A DNA stretch of 22,366 nucleotides, from the NCBI GenBank assembly GCA_002408125.1, contig DHQO01000040.1, forward strand, positions 1-22,366, in the 5' to 3' direction. Position numbers and translations under genes: made by a program. Below, in pieces: positions 1 to 6,835 of the stretch. Position 1 is the stretch's first letter. Every line of letters begins with the position of its first letter. This DNA comes from Hyphomonadaceae bacterium UBA5336 (GTDB taxonomy: Bacteria > Pseudomonadota > Alphaproteobacteria > Caulobacterales > Hyphomonadaceae). The notes below the pieces were generated by a model, which was not told the DNA's origin, searched no databases, and saw nothing but the letters and a program-made list of their open reading frames with translations.

Positions 1-65
1 GGCAAACCGCCGCCCTCACCCCGTGCTTCGCTGACACCGGCTTCGCCGCTGTCCAGGCGCTCGCA

Positions 66-89
66 CCCTCTCCCGCATCCGGGAGAGGG
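66..89. repeat. Perfect 10-bp inverted repeat, possible dispersed palindromic element
   Basis: CCCTCTCCCG and CGGGAGAGGG form a perfect 10-bp stem around a CATC loop. It lies in the gene-free stretch 1-159, 3' of rsmD. No T-run follows on either strand, so it is a poor intrinsic terminator. The arrangement, a CCCTC-rich lead-in followed by a self-complementary GGGAGAGGG block, resembles short palindromic repeats scattered through intergenic DNA of many alphaproteobacteria. That resemblance is from memory and not confirmed here. Nothing else is visible in 1-159. Confidence 0.45.
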
Positions 90-159
90 GAACGCTCTGA
101 ATTTATAGACCGATCTACCGCAGCGCCTGTGGCACTGCGGGCGCCGGTGTTGCCTCGCC

Positions 160-723
160 TTAAACCCGCCTGAGGCACACAATCTCCGCCGCACCGGACT
201 GGCGGCGGTCGGCCTCTTCCCAGCCTGGGCCGGGTTCGAAGCCTTCATCGGCGGCGGTTTCCACCACGGCGACGGCTCCCTCGGCCAGCCAGTGGCCGGA
301 GAGCAGGGTTTCCAGCGCCGGGGCCACCAGCCCCTTGCCATAGGGCGGGTCGAGAAAGGCCAGCATAAAAGGCGCGCCGACCCCGGCCGGCTTCTCGCCG
401 AGATCGGTGGCCGAGCGGCGGTGCAGCCGGGTGATGCCGTAAAGGCCCAGCGCCTCGATATTGGCGCGGATCGCCCCGCGCGCGGCATGGTCGGTCTCGA
501 CAAAGAGGCAGAAGCCCGCCCCGCGCGAGATCGCTTCCAGCCCCAGCGCGCCGGAGCCGGCAAAAAGGTCGATGACGCGGGCCCCCTCCAGATCCGGCGC
601 CCAGCCGGCATGGGCGAGCACATTGAAGAGGCTCTCGCGCGCCCGATCACTGGTCGGCCGCGTGCCCTGACCCTTCGGCGCCTGGAGGGGCCGCCCCTTG
701 TGTTTACCGGCTACGATTCTCAT
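160..723 (-). CDS. rsmD: 16S rRNA (guanine(966)-N2)-methyltransferase RsmD
   Basis: This enzyme methylates N2 of a guanine in helix 31 of 16S rRNA (G966 in E. coli numbering), using S-adenosylmethionine on the assembling 30S subunit. The 187-residue product has the usual family length. It opens with the typical RsmD start MRIVAGKHKGRPL and the conserved RPTSDRARESLFN block (residues 22-34). SAM-binding motif I is DLFAGSGALGLEA (52-64) and the catalytic motif is DPPY (125-128). The ATG at 723 is the family start, although no strong Shine-Dalgarno precedes it. The gene diverges from the membrane protein gene at 760, with only 36 bp between the two starts. The start region must therefore hold closely packed promoters, or promoters lying inside the neighbour. 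Identification is secure. Confidence 0.96.
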   Translation of the reverse strand: MRIVAGKHKGRPLQAPKGQGTRPTSDRARESLFNVLAHAGWAPDLEGARVIDLFAGSGALGLEAISRGAGFCLFVETDHAARGAIRANIEALGLYGITRLHRRSATDLGEKPAGVGAPFMLAFLDPPYGKGLVAPALETLLSGHWLAEGAVAVVETAADEGFEPGPGWEEADRRQSGAAEIVCLRRV

Positions 724-759
724 AGAGGTCTAGTAGGCCACCTGCAGGACAAGGCAAAG

Positions 760-1296
760 ATGCTGGACAAGAGGAAACTGTCAGACCGTCTGAAGGAACT
801 GGGCGTTCCCGAGCATATGATCGCCGAACTTGTGGAGGCGGGCTATTCCAGATGGAGCCACCTGTTGCTCACATTCGCCTTCGTTGCGGTCATGATGTTG
901 TTTGCGATTGCGCTTGTGCTCCTGACAACTCTGCCGGGCGGGATTGCGCAAATGGAGGCGTGTACCAAGGCAGACGGTCTGGCACCTATATTTTTGATGA
1001 TGTCGGCCATGATGACAGGTGGTGCGCTGGGTATAAAGGTGTTCGTTGCATTCTCAGATCGCCTGCCGAAACGGCTGCGTTTTCAGGCTTTCAATGCGAG
1101 TTTCCTGAATAAGAGAGGCGGGGCGACGACAGCCTGGATGATCGGCAAACTGCTGACTGAACAGGGGCCGTTCTTCGGGGCCGAGGATCTCGTCAATGCC
1201 AGCGATGCCATGACGAGAAGGCTGTTCATGAAAGCTCTGGCCGTTTTGGTGCCGGCGATGGCGCTGTGCTATGTCTGGACGAGGCTGACATGCTGA
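760..1296 (+). CDS. Small predicted inner-membrane protein, function unknown
   Basis: I do not recognise this 178-residue protein. It begins with a charged cytoplasmic-looking segment (1-30, MLDKRKLSDRLKEL). Three hydrophobic stretches follow, at about 33-57, 74-98 and 155-172, and the loop at 98-155 is basic and polar. There is no signal peptidase site. The open frame extends upstream to 292, but that part is antisense to rsmD; the ATG at 760 is the first sensible start between the divergent genes, with a weak purine-rich sequence (AAGGCAAAG) before it. Its stop (1294-1296) lies 7 bp inside the best tadA start, so the two are probably co-transcribed and translationally coupled. Base composition is somewhat less GC-rich than its neighbours. 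It could be a lineage-specific membrane protein. Confidence 0.75.
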   Translation: MLDKRKLSDRLKELGVPEHMIAELVEAGYSRWSHLLLTFAFVAVMMLFAIALVLLTTLPGGIAQMEACTKADGLAPIFLMMSAMMTGGALGIKVFVAFSDRLPKRLRFQAFNASFLNKRGGATTAWMIGKLLTEQGPFFGAEDLVNASDAMTRRLFMKALAVLVPAMALCYVWTRLTC

Positions 1297-1745
1297 TTTC
1301 ACCCATGCAGCGCGCCCTCGAACTGGCGCGTGAAGCCGCCGAAGCGGGCGAGGTGCCGGTCGGCGCGGTGATCGTCGATCCGGCGACGGGTGAGATTGTC
1401 GGGGAGGGCGCCAATGGCCCGATTGCCGGTCACGACCCCACGGGCCATGCAGAAATCCTTGCCCTGCGCGCGGCGGCGCAAAGCCTCGGCAACTACCGCC
1501 TCACCGGCCTGCATCTTTTTGTGACGCTGGAACCGTGCGCCATGTGCGCCGGGGCGATCAGCCTGGCGCGGATCGGGAAGGTGATCTTCGCCGCCGACGA
1601 CCCAAAGGGCGGGGCGGTGGAACACGGGCCACGCTTTTTCGAGCAGCCGACCTGTCATTGGCGTCCGGAAGTGACGCGCGACGAGGCTCATGCCGGCGCG
1701 GCGAGCGAGCTGCTCAGGGAATTCTTCCGTGTGCGGAGAACCTAG
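1290..1745 (+). CDS. tadA: tRNA adenosine(34) deaminase TadA
   Basis: TadA deaminates the wobble adenosine of tRNA-Arg(ACG) to inosine. The cytidine-deaminase-fold motifs are intact. The zinc ligand and proton shuttle are in H53-A-E55 (context TGHAEILALR), and the other zinc ligands are in P82-C83-A-M-C86. The product is 151 residues from the ATG at 1290, a normal length. An in-frame upstream GTG/ATG-type extension to 1266 exists but is buried in the previous gene; ATG 1305 is a second possible start. I chose 1290 because it leaves a short N-terminal helix (MQRALELAREAAEAGEVPVGAV) preceded by GAGG. The gene overlaps the end of the membrane protein gene by 7 bp and meets the convergent SDR gene in a shared CTAG (1742-1745). 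Confidence 0.94.
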   Translation: MLISPMQRALELAREAAEAGEVPVGAVIVDPATGEIVGEGANGPIAGHDPTGHAEILALRAAAQSLGNYRLTGLHLFVTLEPCAMCAGAISLARIGKVIFAADDPKGGAVEHGPRFFEQPTCHWRPEVTRDEAHAGAASELLREFFRVRRT

Positions 1746-2506
1746 CCTTTCATCAGGCTGGAGAGGAAACCACGCCCGCCATCCATCACCAGGGTCTCAC
1801 CGGTGATGATGGCCGCATCGTCCTCGGCGAGGAACCGGGTTGCTGCGGCGATTTCGTCAGCGCTCGCCGTACGGCCCATGGGCGTGCGCAGGGTGAGCGT
1901 GGCGCCCTCGGCCTTTTCCGCACGCGGACGAAGCGCGGCGATGGCATTGACGCGGATGTTCGACTTGGCGAGCTCCAGGGCGCTCGCGCGCACAATGGTC
2001 TCGGCCGCGCCCTGCAATATGGTGGCGGTGAACTGGCCCGGCTGTGACATGCGCGAGGCGAGCGACAGGATCACGGTGACCGAGCCACGCTGGTGGCGCT
2101 GCTGCGCGCGCGCCTCGACATCCTGTTCGAGCGCCTCGACATGGCGGGCAAAGCTCTGGATCGCCATGACCAGGCTGTGCAGGCCGTGCCCGGCATCGTC
2201 CCTGAACTGATCGAGGCTGAGATCGGCCAGTTTGTCAGTGGGCTGAATGCGGGGGATGAGGATCAGGTGATCCAGCCCGCCAAACATGGTTTCGGCGCGG
2301 GCGAAACAGTTGTGCAGCCCGGTGAATTCCGACACCGGCGCCTGAACGACTTCAATCTTTTCAGGCAGGTCCTCGCGAGCCTTGCGGATGCGGCGCTCAT
2401 CCCCGTCGCCGACAACCACATTGTGGCCGGCATCGAAGAAATGCCGGGCCACGGCGACGCCGACCTCAAGTCCAAGGCCGGCGATGACTGTGGTGGGATG
2501 GTCCAT
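1742..2506 (-). CDS. SDR-fold protein lacking catalytic Tyr and Lys (probable pseudoenzyme)
   Basis: The 254-residue protein aligns by eye along its whole length with short-chain dehydrogenase/reductases. It has an N-terminal Rossmann start, the N-(I)-R-V-N-A-I block near 184-189, and the C-terminal FLAEDDAAIITGETLVMDGG segment (225-244). The functional motifs are altered. TGxxxGIG becomes AGLGLEVG (9-16). The NNAG position reads LIPR (83-86). The active-site Ser is retained (S148), but Tyr aligns with A161 and Lys with Q165 (context QPGQFTATILQGAAE). A classical SDR redox reaction is therefore unlikely, and a structural, binding or regulatory role is my inference. The ATG at 2506 sits at the usual position before the first beta strand. 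The reading frame is open and undamaged, so this does not look like a decaying pseudogene. It converges with tadA, overlapping by 4 bp. Confidence 0.85.
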   Translation of the reverse strand: MDHPTTVIAGLGLEVGVAVARHFFDAGHNVVVGDGDERRIRKAREDLPEKIEVVQAPVSEFTGLHNCFARAETMFGGLDHLILIPRIQPTDKLADLSLDQFRDDAGHGLHSLVMAIQSFARHVEALEQDVEARAQQRHQRGSVTVILSLASRMSQPGQFTATILQGAAETIVRASALELAKSNIRVNAIAALRPRAEKAEGATLTLRTPMGRTASADEIAAATRFLAEDDAAIITGETLVMDGGRGFLSSLMKG

Positions 2507-2627
2507 GGCTCAGCCGCGCTCCGGCCGGTGTGAGAGACCTGTCGAGGTTTGGATGTCCATGGAGGCTCCGGTCTGGCGCCGCCGGAATGTCCGGCCAGCG
2601 CCGTTACGGGCGTGTGACCTCTGGCGG

Positions 2628-2795
2628 CTAATAGGCCTGCAGGTTTTGCAGTTCTTCCTTAATTCGGAGTTTCTGTCGTTTCAGGTCCTTGAGCTTCAGC
2701 GTGTCGGTTGCAGGGCGTTTCTGTTCGTCTTGAATGGTTTCGTCGAGTTTGCGGTGACGCTGGGAGAGTTCTTCAATCCGACCTTGCAGTGACAT
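2628..2795 (-). CDS. DUF465 / YdcH-like small coiled-coil protein
   Basis: This 55-residue, highly charged protein is predicted to be almost entirely helical. It shows heptad-like leucine/isoleucine spacing (GRIEELSQRHRKLDETIQ, then LKLKDLKRQKLRIKEELQNL). Size, the run of basic residues around 36-45 and the closing LQNLQAY fit the DUF465 (YdcH/SlyX-like) family, whose function is unknown. The open frame extends upstream to 2849. I chose the ATG at 2795 because GAAGGAG lies about 8 nt upstream on the minus strand and because the family begins at this point. A short hairpin (GCGGG-CAAC-CCCGC, 2819-2832) lies in its presumed leader. It is transcribed away from purE. Confidence 0.85.
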   Translation of the reverse strand: MSLQGRIEELSQRHRKLDETIQDEQKRPATDTLKLKDLKRQKLRIKEELQNLQAY

Positions 2796-2986
2796 GTTCT
2801 GAGCTCCTTCTTTTTTTGGCGGGCAACCCCGCTGTTGCAAGATAATCACACCTGCCCGGGGAGAGTCACGCGGCGCTGCGGGAAGAATCGGGGGATTTCG
2901 TTTTCCGCCGGGCCAATCGGGAAGTTTCGCCGCACCGTCTTGCGCGCCTTGCTCGGATTCTGGGCAGGCCCGACGGATCTGGTCGC

Positions 2987-3014
2987 TTGACCGGGGAAAC
3001 TTGCGCCCTATGCT
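2987..3014 (+). promoter_or_regulatory. Sigma-70-like promoter for purEK
   Basis: TTGACC (2987-2992) and TATGCT (3009-3014) are separated by 16 bp, a close match to the housekeeping -35/-10 consensus. A start of transcription near 3021 would give a leader of about 27 nt containing GGGGA before the purE ATG. No riboswitch-sized leader is present, so a PurR-independent or promoter-level control is implied. Confidence 0.5.
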
Positions 3015-3047
3015 CCGGCGCTTTCCTGCATCCGGGGACGCATTTTC

Positions 3048-3554
3048 ATGTCGACCTATCCTTCAGATCCCGCGCCGAAAGTCGGCGTGATCATGGGCAG
3101 TCAGTCCGACTGGCCGACCATGACATTAGCCTGCTCCATCCTGAAAGAGCTGGACGTGGCCCATGAGGCGAAGATTGTATCTGCACACCGTACCCCCGCG
3201 CGCCTTTATGACTATGCCGGTTCGGCGGTCGAGCGCGGCCTCAAGGTGATCATTGCCGGGGCCGGCGGCGCGGCCCACCTGCCGGGCATGACAGCCTCGA
3301 TGACGCGCCTTCCCGTGCTCGGCGTGCCGGTGGAATCGAAGGCCCTGTCAGGCATGGACAGCCTTTTGTCCATCGTCCAGATGCCCAGGGGCGTACCGGT
3401 GGGCACGCTGGCCATCGGCACGTCCGGCGCGGTAAATGCCGGCCTGATGGCGGCGGCGATCATCGCGCTGCAGGACAATGATGTGGCGGCAAGGCTGGAA
3501 GCCTATCGCGCCGCGCAGACCGATGGCGTGGACGAGCAAGTCGACACCGCATGA
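3048..3554 (+). CDS. purE: N5-carboxyaminoimidazole ribonucleotide mutase PurE (class I)
   Basis: PurE converts N5-CAIR to CAIR in de novo purine synthesis in the cytoplasm. The 168-residue product carries the family signatures GSQSDW (17-22), SAHRTP (45-50, with the active-site His47), AGGAAHLPGM (72-81) and MPRGVPV (112-118). Presence of the adjacent purK makes it the class I bacterial enzyme and not the animal-type carboxylase. ATG 3048 is preceded by GGGGA with about 9 nt spacing. Its stop overlaps the purK start as ATGA (3551-3554), so translation of the pair is coupled. The N-terminus has about ten extra residues before the first beta strand, which is common. Confidence 0.96.
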   Translation: MSTYPSDPAPKVGVIMGSQSDWPTMTLACSILKELDVAHEAKIVSAHRTPARLYDYAGSAVERGLKVIIAGAGGAAHLPGMTASMTRLPVLGVPVESKALSGMDSLLSIVQMPRGVPVGTLAIGTSGAVNAGLMAAAIIALQDNDVAARLEAYRAAQTDGVDEQVDTA

Positions 3555-4618
3555 GCCTTGAATATGGCGATACGATCGGCATTCTTGGCGACGGGCAGCT
3601 CGGGCGCATGCTGGCGGGGGCTGCAGCGCGGCTGGGCTTTCGCACGATCAGCTTCGGGCCAGGCGAGGACAGCCCCGCCGGCCAGGTCTGCGGGCGGCAT
3701 TTTACCGCCAGCTATGACGATAGCGCCGCGCTGACCGAGTTCGCCAGCCACTGCGACGTGGTCACCGTGGAGTTCGAGAATGTCCCGGTGAGCGCGGCCG
3801 AGACGGTGATTTCCACCGGCACGCCCTTCCGGCCGGGCGCCAACGCCCTGTCAGTGGCTCAGGATCGGGTGGAGGAAAAGCGTTTTCTGGAAGATGCCGG
3901 CATTGCCTGCGCGCCCTGGCGAGCCATTGACAGCCTGGAAGACCTCATCGCCGCTCATGCCGCGCTTGGTCCGGATGCGATCCTGAAGACGCGCCGCGAC
4001 GGTTATGACGGCAAGGGCCAGGTAAGGCTGTCGACCGACAGCGACCTTGCCGCCGCCTGGGCGGAGCTCGGCGCCCAGCCCGCTATTCTTGAGGGTTTCG
4101 TCGCCTTCAAGCTGGAGATTTCTGCCGTGATCGCGCGCGGCGCGGACGGCGCGGTTGCGGCCTACGCGCCTTCGCGAAATGTGCATGAAGGCGGCATCCT
4201 GCGCCGCGCCATTGTGCCCGCGCCGGTTGCCACAGATGTGGCCAGCAAGGCCCAGACCCTGGCCGCACGCCTGACCGAACGGCTCGACTATGTCGGCGTG
4301 CTGGCGCTGGAATTCTTCGTCCTTGCCGATGGCAAACTGCTGGCCAACGAATTTGCCCCGCGCGTGCACAATTCCGGGCACTGGACGCCGGAGGCCTGCA
4401 TGACGGGCCAGTTCGAGAACCATATCCGTGCCGTGGCCGGCTGGCCGCTGGGCAAGGCGAGCCTCTTGCATGGCGCCGAGATGGAAAACCTGATCGGGGA
4501 AGATGCCGCTGCGCCGGTTGAGGACCTGCTCGCGCGCGGGCACCTGACGCTTTACGGCAAGCGCGAGATCCGCCCGGGCCGCAAGATGGGCCATCTGGTG
4601 CGGCTCAGGCCTCTTTAG
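3551..4618 (+). CDS. purK: 5-(carboxyamino)imidazole ribonucleotide synthase PurK
   Basis: PurK is an ATP-grasp enzyme that carboxylates AIR with bicarbonate and ATP to N5-CAIR, the substrate of PurE just upstream. The 355-residue product is of normal family length. It shows the N-terminal nucleotide motif GDGQLGRM (13-20), the ATP-grasp lid region KTRRDGYDGKGQ (around 146-157) and the diagnostic C-terminal NEFAPRVHNSGHWT (about 267-280). The start overlaps the purE stop by 4 bp. The 3' end overlaps the convergent COQ9-family gene by 14 bp, so there is no room for an intrinsic terminator between them. Confidence 0.96.
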   Translation: MSLEYGDTIGILGDGQLGRMLAGAAARLGFRTISFGPGEDSPAGQVCGRHFTASYDDSAALTEFASHCDVVTVEFENVPVSAAETVISTGTPFRPGANALSVAQDRVEEKRFLEDAGIACAPWRAIDSLEDLIAAHAALGPDAILKTRRDGYDGKGQVRLSTDSDLAAAWAELGAQPAILEGFVAFKLEISAVIARGADGAVAAYAPSRNVHEGGILRRAIVPAPVATDVASKAQTLAARLTERLDYVGVLALEFFVLADGKLLANEFAPRVHNSGHWTPEACMTGQFENHIRAVAGWPLGKASLLHGAEMENLIGEDAAAPVEDLLARGHLTLYGKREIRPGRKMGHLVRLRPL

Positions 4619-5255
4619 CGGCTCCGCGCCCGCCGAGCACGTTCAGGAACGGCTTTACAAACCGCCCGCCCGTGCGTCCGAACGTCATCGCCGATTTCAG
4701 CCGGCGGGCGATGAAACCGTCGAGCGCTTCGCTGTCCGGCGCGCCCTGCCAGTAGAGCACGATCGGCGGGATGACCGCGGCCAGCAGCGTGCGTTTGGAA
4801 TAGTAATTATAGTCGCCTGAAATATCGCCAATCGCATCCCAGACCATGTCGGCCACGCGCCAGCAGCGCTGGGCGGCCGCGCCGGCCTCGGTCGGCCAGA
4901 AGGCCCGCCCGCTGGCGCGCTCCACTGCGCCGCGATGAGGCGCGAGCGCATCCAGCCAGGCGCGCACCCCGAAGGCCACGCGCTCATGCACGCGCATCTC
5001 TGTGAGCGGAGCTGCGGCGATGGTGTCGCGCGCCGCGCGCTCGGCGCGGTCGAAGAAGGCCTCGATCAGGTCGTGCACCCTGCCCGGTGCGGCCAGGGCC
5101 TGTTCGCCGGCACTCAGGCCGGCGGCGTCGGCGGCCTGGCGGGCGGCCATCTCGCTCCAGCCCTGCTGTGGGACAAGGGGAACAAGCGCCTCCAGCCAGC
5201 GTTCCCTCAGGGCACGCGACGGCGTTGAACCGGCTGCATCATCTGGTGTAGTCAT
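4605..5255 (-). CDS. COQ9 family protein (TIGR02396, divergent from rpsU)
   Basis: COQ9 proteins have a TetR-like fold with a lipid-binding pocket and support ubiquinone synthesis in mitochondria. Bacterial members occur mainly in alphaproteobacteria. This 216-residue protein has an N-terminal helix-turn-helix-like part (about 15-75) and the conserved C-terminal block GDYNYYSKRTLLAAV (147-161), followed by a helix and a basic tail (RRLKSAMTFGRTGGRFVKPF). The open frame continues upstream to 5303, but ATG 5255 gives the usual N-terminus. It is head to head with rpsU, the arrangement after which the family was named; the biological reason for that linkage is not known to me. It converges with and overlaps purK. 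Confidence 0.9.
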   Translation of the reverse strand: MTTPDDAAGSTPSRALRERWLEALVPLVPQQGWSEMAARQAADAAGLSAGEQALAAPGRVHDLIEAFFDRAERAARDTIAAAPLTEMRVHERVAFGVRAWLDALAPHRGAVERASGRAFWPTEAGAAAQRCWRVADMVWDAIGDISGDYNYYSKRTLLAAVIPPIVLYWQGAPDSEALDGFIARRLKSAMTFGRTGGRFVKPFLNVLGGRGAAKEA

Positions 5256-5283
5256 CCGCAAAAGCCCGTGGTATACGCGCGGC

Positions 5284-5314
5284 TTGCACTGCCGACGCAT
5301 CACTCAACTAGAAT
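5284..5314 (+). promoter_or_regulatory. Possible promoter for rpsU
   Basis: TTGCAC (5284-5289) and TAGAAT (5309-5314) lie 38 bp before the rpsU start. The -10 element is good, but the 19-bp spacer is longer than ideal, so this is tentative. The divergent COQ9 promoter must lie in the same roughly 95-bp interval. Confidence 0.35.
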
Positions 5315-5351
5315 ATCCCCGCGCCTCAATCGGCCGGGACCCAATGGAGAT

Positions 5352-5567
5352 TTGACCATCGTACAGATCATTGTCCGCGACAACAATGTCGAACAAGCCC
5401 TTCGCGCGCTGAAAAAGAAGATGCAGCGTGAAGGTCTCTTCCGGGAAATGAAATCGCGCACCCATTTCGAGAAGCCCTCGGAAAAGAAAGCGCGCCAGCG
5501 CGCCGAGGCCGTGCGCCGCGCCCGGAAACTTGCCCGCAAGCGCGCCCAGCGCGAAGGGCTCGTCTAG
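5352..5567 (+). CDS. rpsU: 30S ribosomal protein S21
   Basis: S21 binds the 30S platform near the anti-Shine-Dalgarno end of 16S rRNA and assists initiation. The 71-residue product matches alphaproteobacterial S21: it opens TIVQIIVRDNNVEQALRAL, has KKKMQREG and EKPSEK in the middle, and ends in the strongly basic ARKLARKRAQREGLV tail. No ATG or GTG fits the family start, so the best start is TTG 5352. GGAG (5346-5349) is only 2 nt from it, too close for normal use. A tiny out-of-frame ORF (ATG 5344, Met-Glu-Ile-stop) ends across this TTG. A GTG-started extension to 5268 exists but does not fit the family. A strong terminator follows at 5591. Confidence 0.93.
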   Translation: MTIVQIIVRDNNVEQALRALKKKMQREGLFREMKSRTHFEKPSEKKARQRAEAVRRARKLARKRAQREGLV

Positions 5568-5590
5568 AGCCCGATCGCCTTGAAGGCTGG

Positions 5591-5623
5591 AAAGGCTCTC
5601 GCGCACGGGCGCGGGGGCCTTTT
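5591..5623 (+). terminator. Intrinsic terminator of rpsU, probably bidirectional
   Basis: A 14-bp stem (5591-5604 with 5609-5622, including two G-U pairs) closes an ACGG loop and ends in TTTT on the plus strand. The A-rich left arm gives a short T-run on the minus strand, so it could also stop transcription of the convergent patatin gene, whose stop codon is 2 bp away. Confidence 0.75.
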
Positions 5624-5624
5624 G

Positions 5625-6674
5625 CTATTCCGGCGGCAGCGCGCCGGTCTCGCGCTGCAGGAAGTCGCCATGGACATCCACGGAGCTGTCCTTTCCGACC
5701 TTGTCGAAACAGGTCTCCAGCCAGGTGTCGGCGAAGGAGCGGCCGGTCTCGCGCAGCTGCTTCAGGAAGGTCCAGCGGGTATCGAACTTGCTTTCCAGTG
5801 ACAGGTCGCGCAGCGCCTGGCCACCCATGATGGCGTGCAGGTTGATACGCCGGTATGCCTTGCGCTTGCGGTCGGCCAGCCAGCTCTCGTCCAGCATCCG
5901 CCGGACAAAGGCGATCGCGCGCAGTTCACCGATCAGGGCCGAGTTGAAGCTGATCTCGTTCAGCCGGTCCTGGATCGCGCCGGCGCTCTTGGGCGTGCCC
6001 TTGCGTGTGAGCGGGTTGAGCAGCACCAGCAGGAAGTCGCCCGGCGCCTCGGAATAGATCAGCGGATAAAGAGCCGGATTGCCCATATAGCCGCCATCCC
6101 AATAGGGCACCCCGTCGATTTCCACGGCCTTGAAGGTCTGCGGCAGGCAGGCGGACGCCAGCGCGGCATCCAGGGTGATCTCGTCGCCGGTAAAAATTCG
6201 CACACGCCCGGTTTCCACATTGGTGGCTGCGATGTGCAGCGTGATCGGGCTTTTCGCGATGGCGTCGAAATCGATCGACCGATCGATCGCATCGCGAAGT
6301 GGATTGAAATCGAATGGGTTCAGATCATATGGACTCACAAAGCTGCTCAGGGCAGTCGCGAAATTGAACGGCGTCCAGGCCGTGAACGGGTTCATTGCCT
6401 CGATTGCCGAGGGCGGTGCCGCAACGGCCAGGGCTGCCGAACGACGGGAGATTTCCCGCCACAGGAATTTCAGTGCGGCACGTGCGCCGTCCGGTCCGTT
6501 CTCGGCCATTCCCGAGGCGAGGGCCAGGGCGTTCATCGCGCCGGCGGATGTGGCGGTGATGGCCCGAATGTCCAGGAGGCCACATTCCAGGAGCCGGTCG
6601 AGCACGCCCCAGGTGAAGGCACCGTGCGCGCCGCCGCCCTGAAGAGCGAGGCTGATCGGTTTGGGTTTGGCCAT
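5625..6674 (-). CDS. Patatin-like phospholipase family protein
   Basis: Patatin-fold enzymes hydrolyse acyl esters of lipids using a Ser-Asp dyad. In this 349-residue protein the oxyanion loop is GGGAHG (13-18). The nucleophile is Ser43 in A-T-S-A-G (41-45) and the dyad Asp is D193 in D-G-G-Y. The first Gly of the usual GxSxG is Ala here. There is no signal peptide, so it is probably a cytoplasmic or membrane-associated lipase; whether it acts on phospholipid or another acyl ester cannot be told from the sequence. I chose ATG 6674 because AGGTGG lies 5 nt upstream on the minus strand and the first beta strand follows directly; the frame is open to 6722. It is divergent from an SDR gene. Confidence 0.92.
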   Translation of the reverse strand: MAKPKPISLALQGGGAHGAFTWGVLDRLLECGLLDIRAITATSAGAMNALALASGMAENGPDGARAALKFLWREISRRSAALAVAAPPSAIEAMNPFTAWTPFNFATALSSFVSPYDLNPFDFNPLRDAIDRSIDFDAIAKSPITLHIAATNVETGRVRIFTGDEITLDAALASACLPQTFKAVEIDGVPYWDGGYMGNPALYPLIYSEAPGDFLLVLLNPLTRKGTPKSAGAIQDRLNEISFNSALIGELRAIAFVRRMLDESWLADRKRKAYRRINLHAIMGGQALRDLSLESKFDTRWTFLKQLRETGRSFADTWLETCFDKVGKDSSVDVHGDFLQRETGALPPE

Positions 6675-6835
6675 TCTGTCCACCTGAAGCGAGGCTTCGT
6701 GCACCTGCATGTTGCACTGCAACCTTAATACCAGCCTTCAACAGGCGATCAAACTTCTGACGCAGGCTTGCGTTGCCCCGTAGGTAGTCGGTTAAAGTAT
6801 AAACGAATCAATAGTACGAATACTTGGAGGATAAA

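Noticed and set aside
292..759. N-terminal extension of the membrane protein gene
   Set aside because: This stretch is antisense to rsmD and its translation is Arg/Gly/Ala shadow sequence, unlike the membrane protein that follows.
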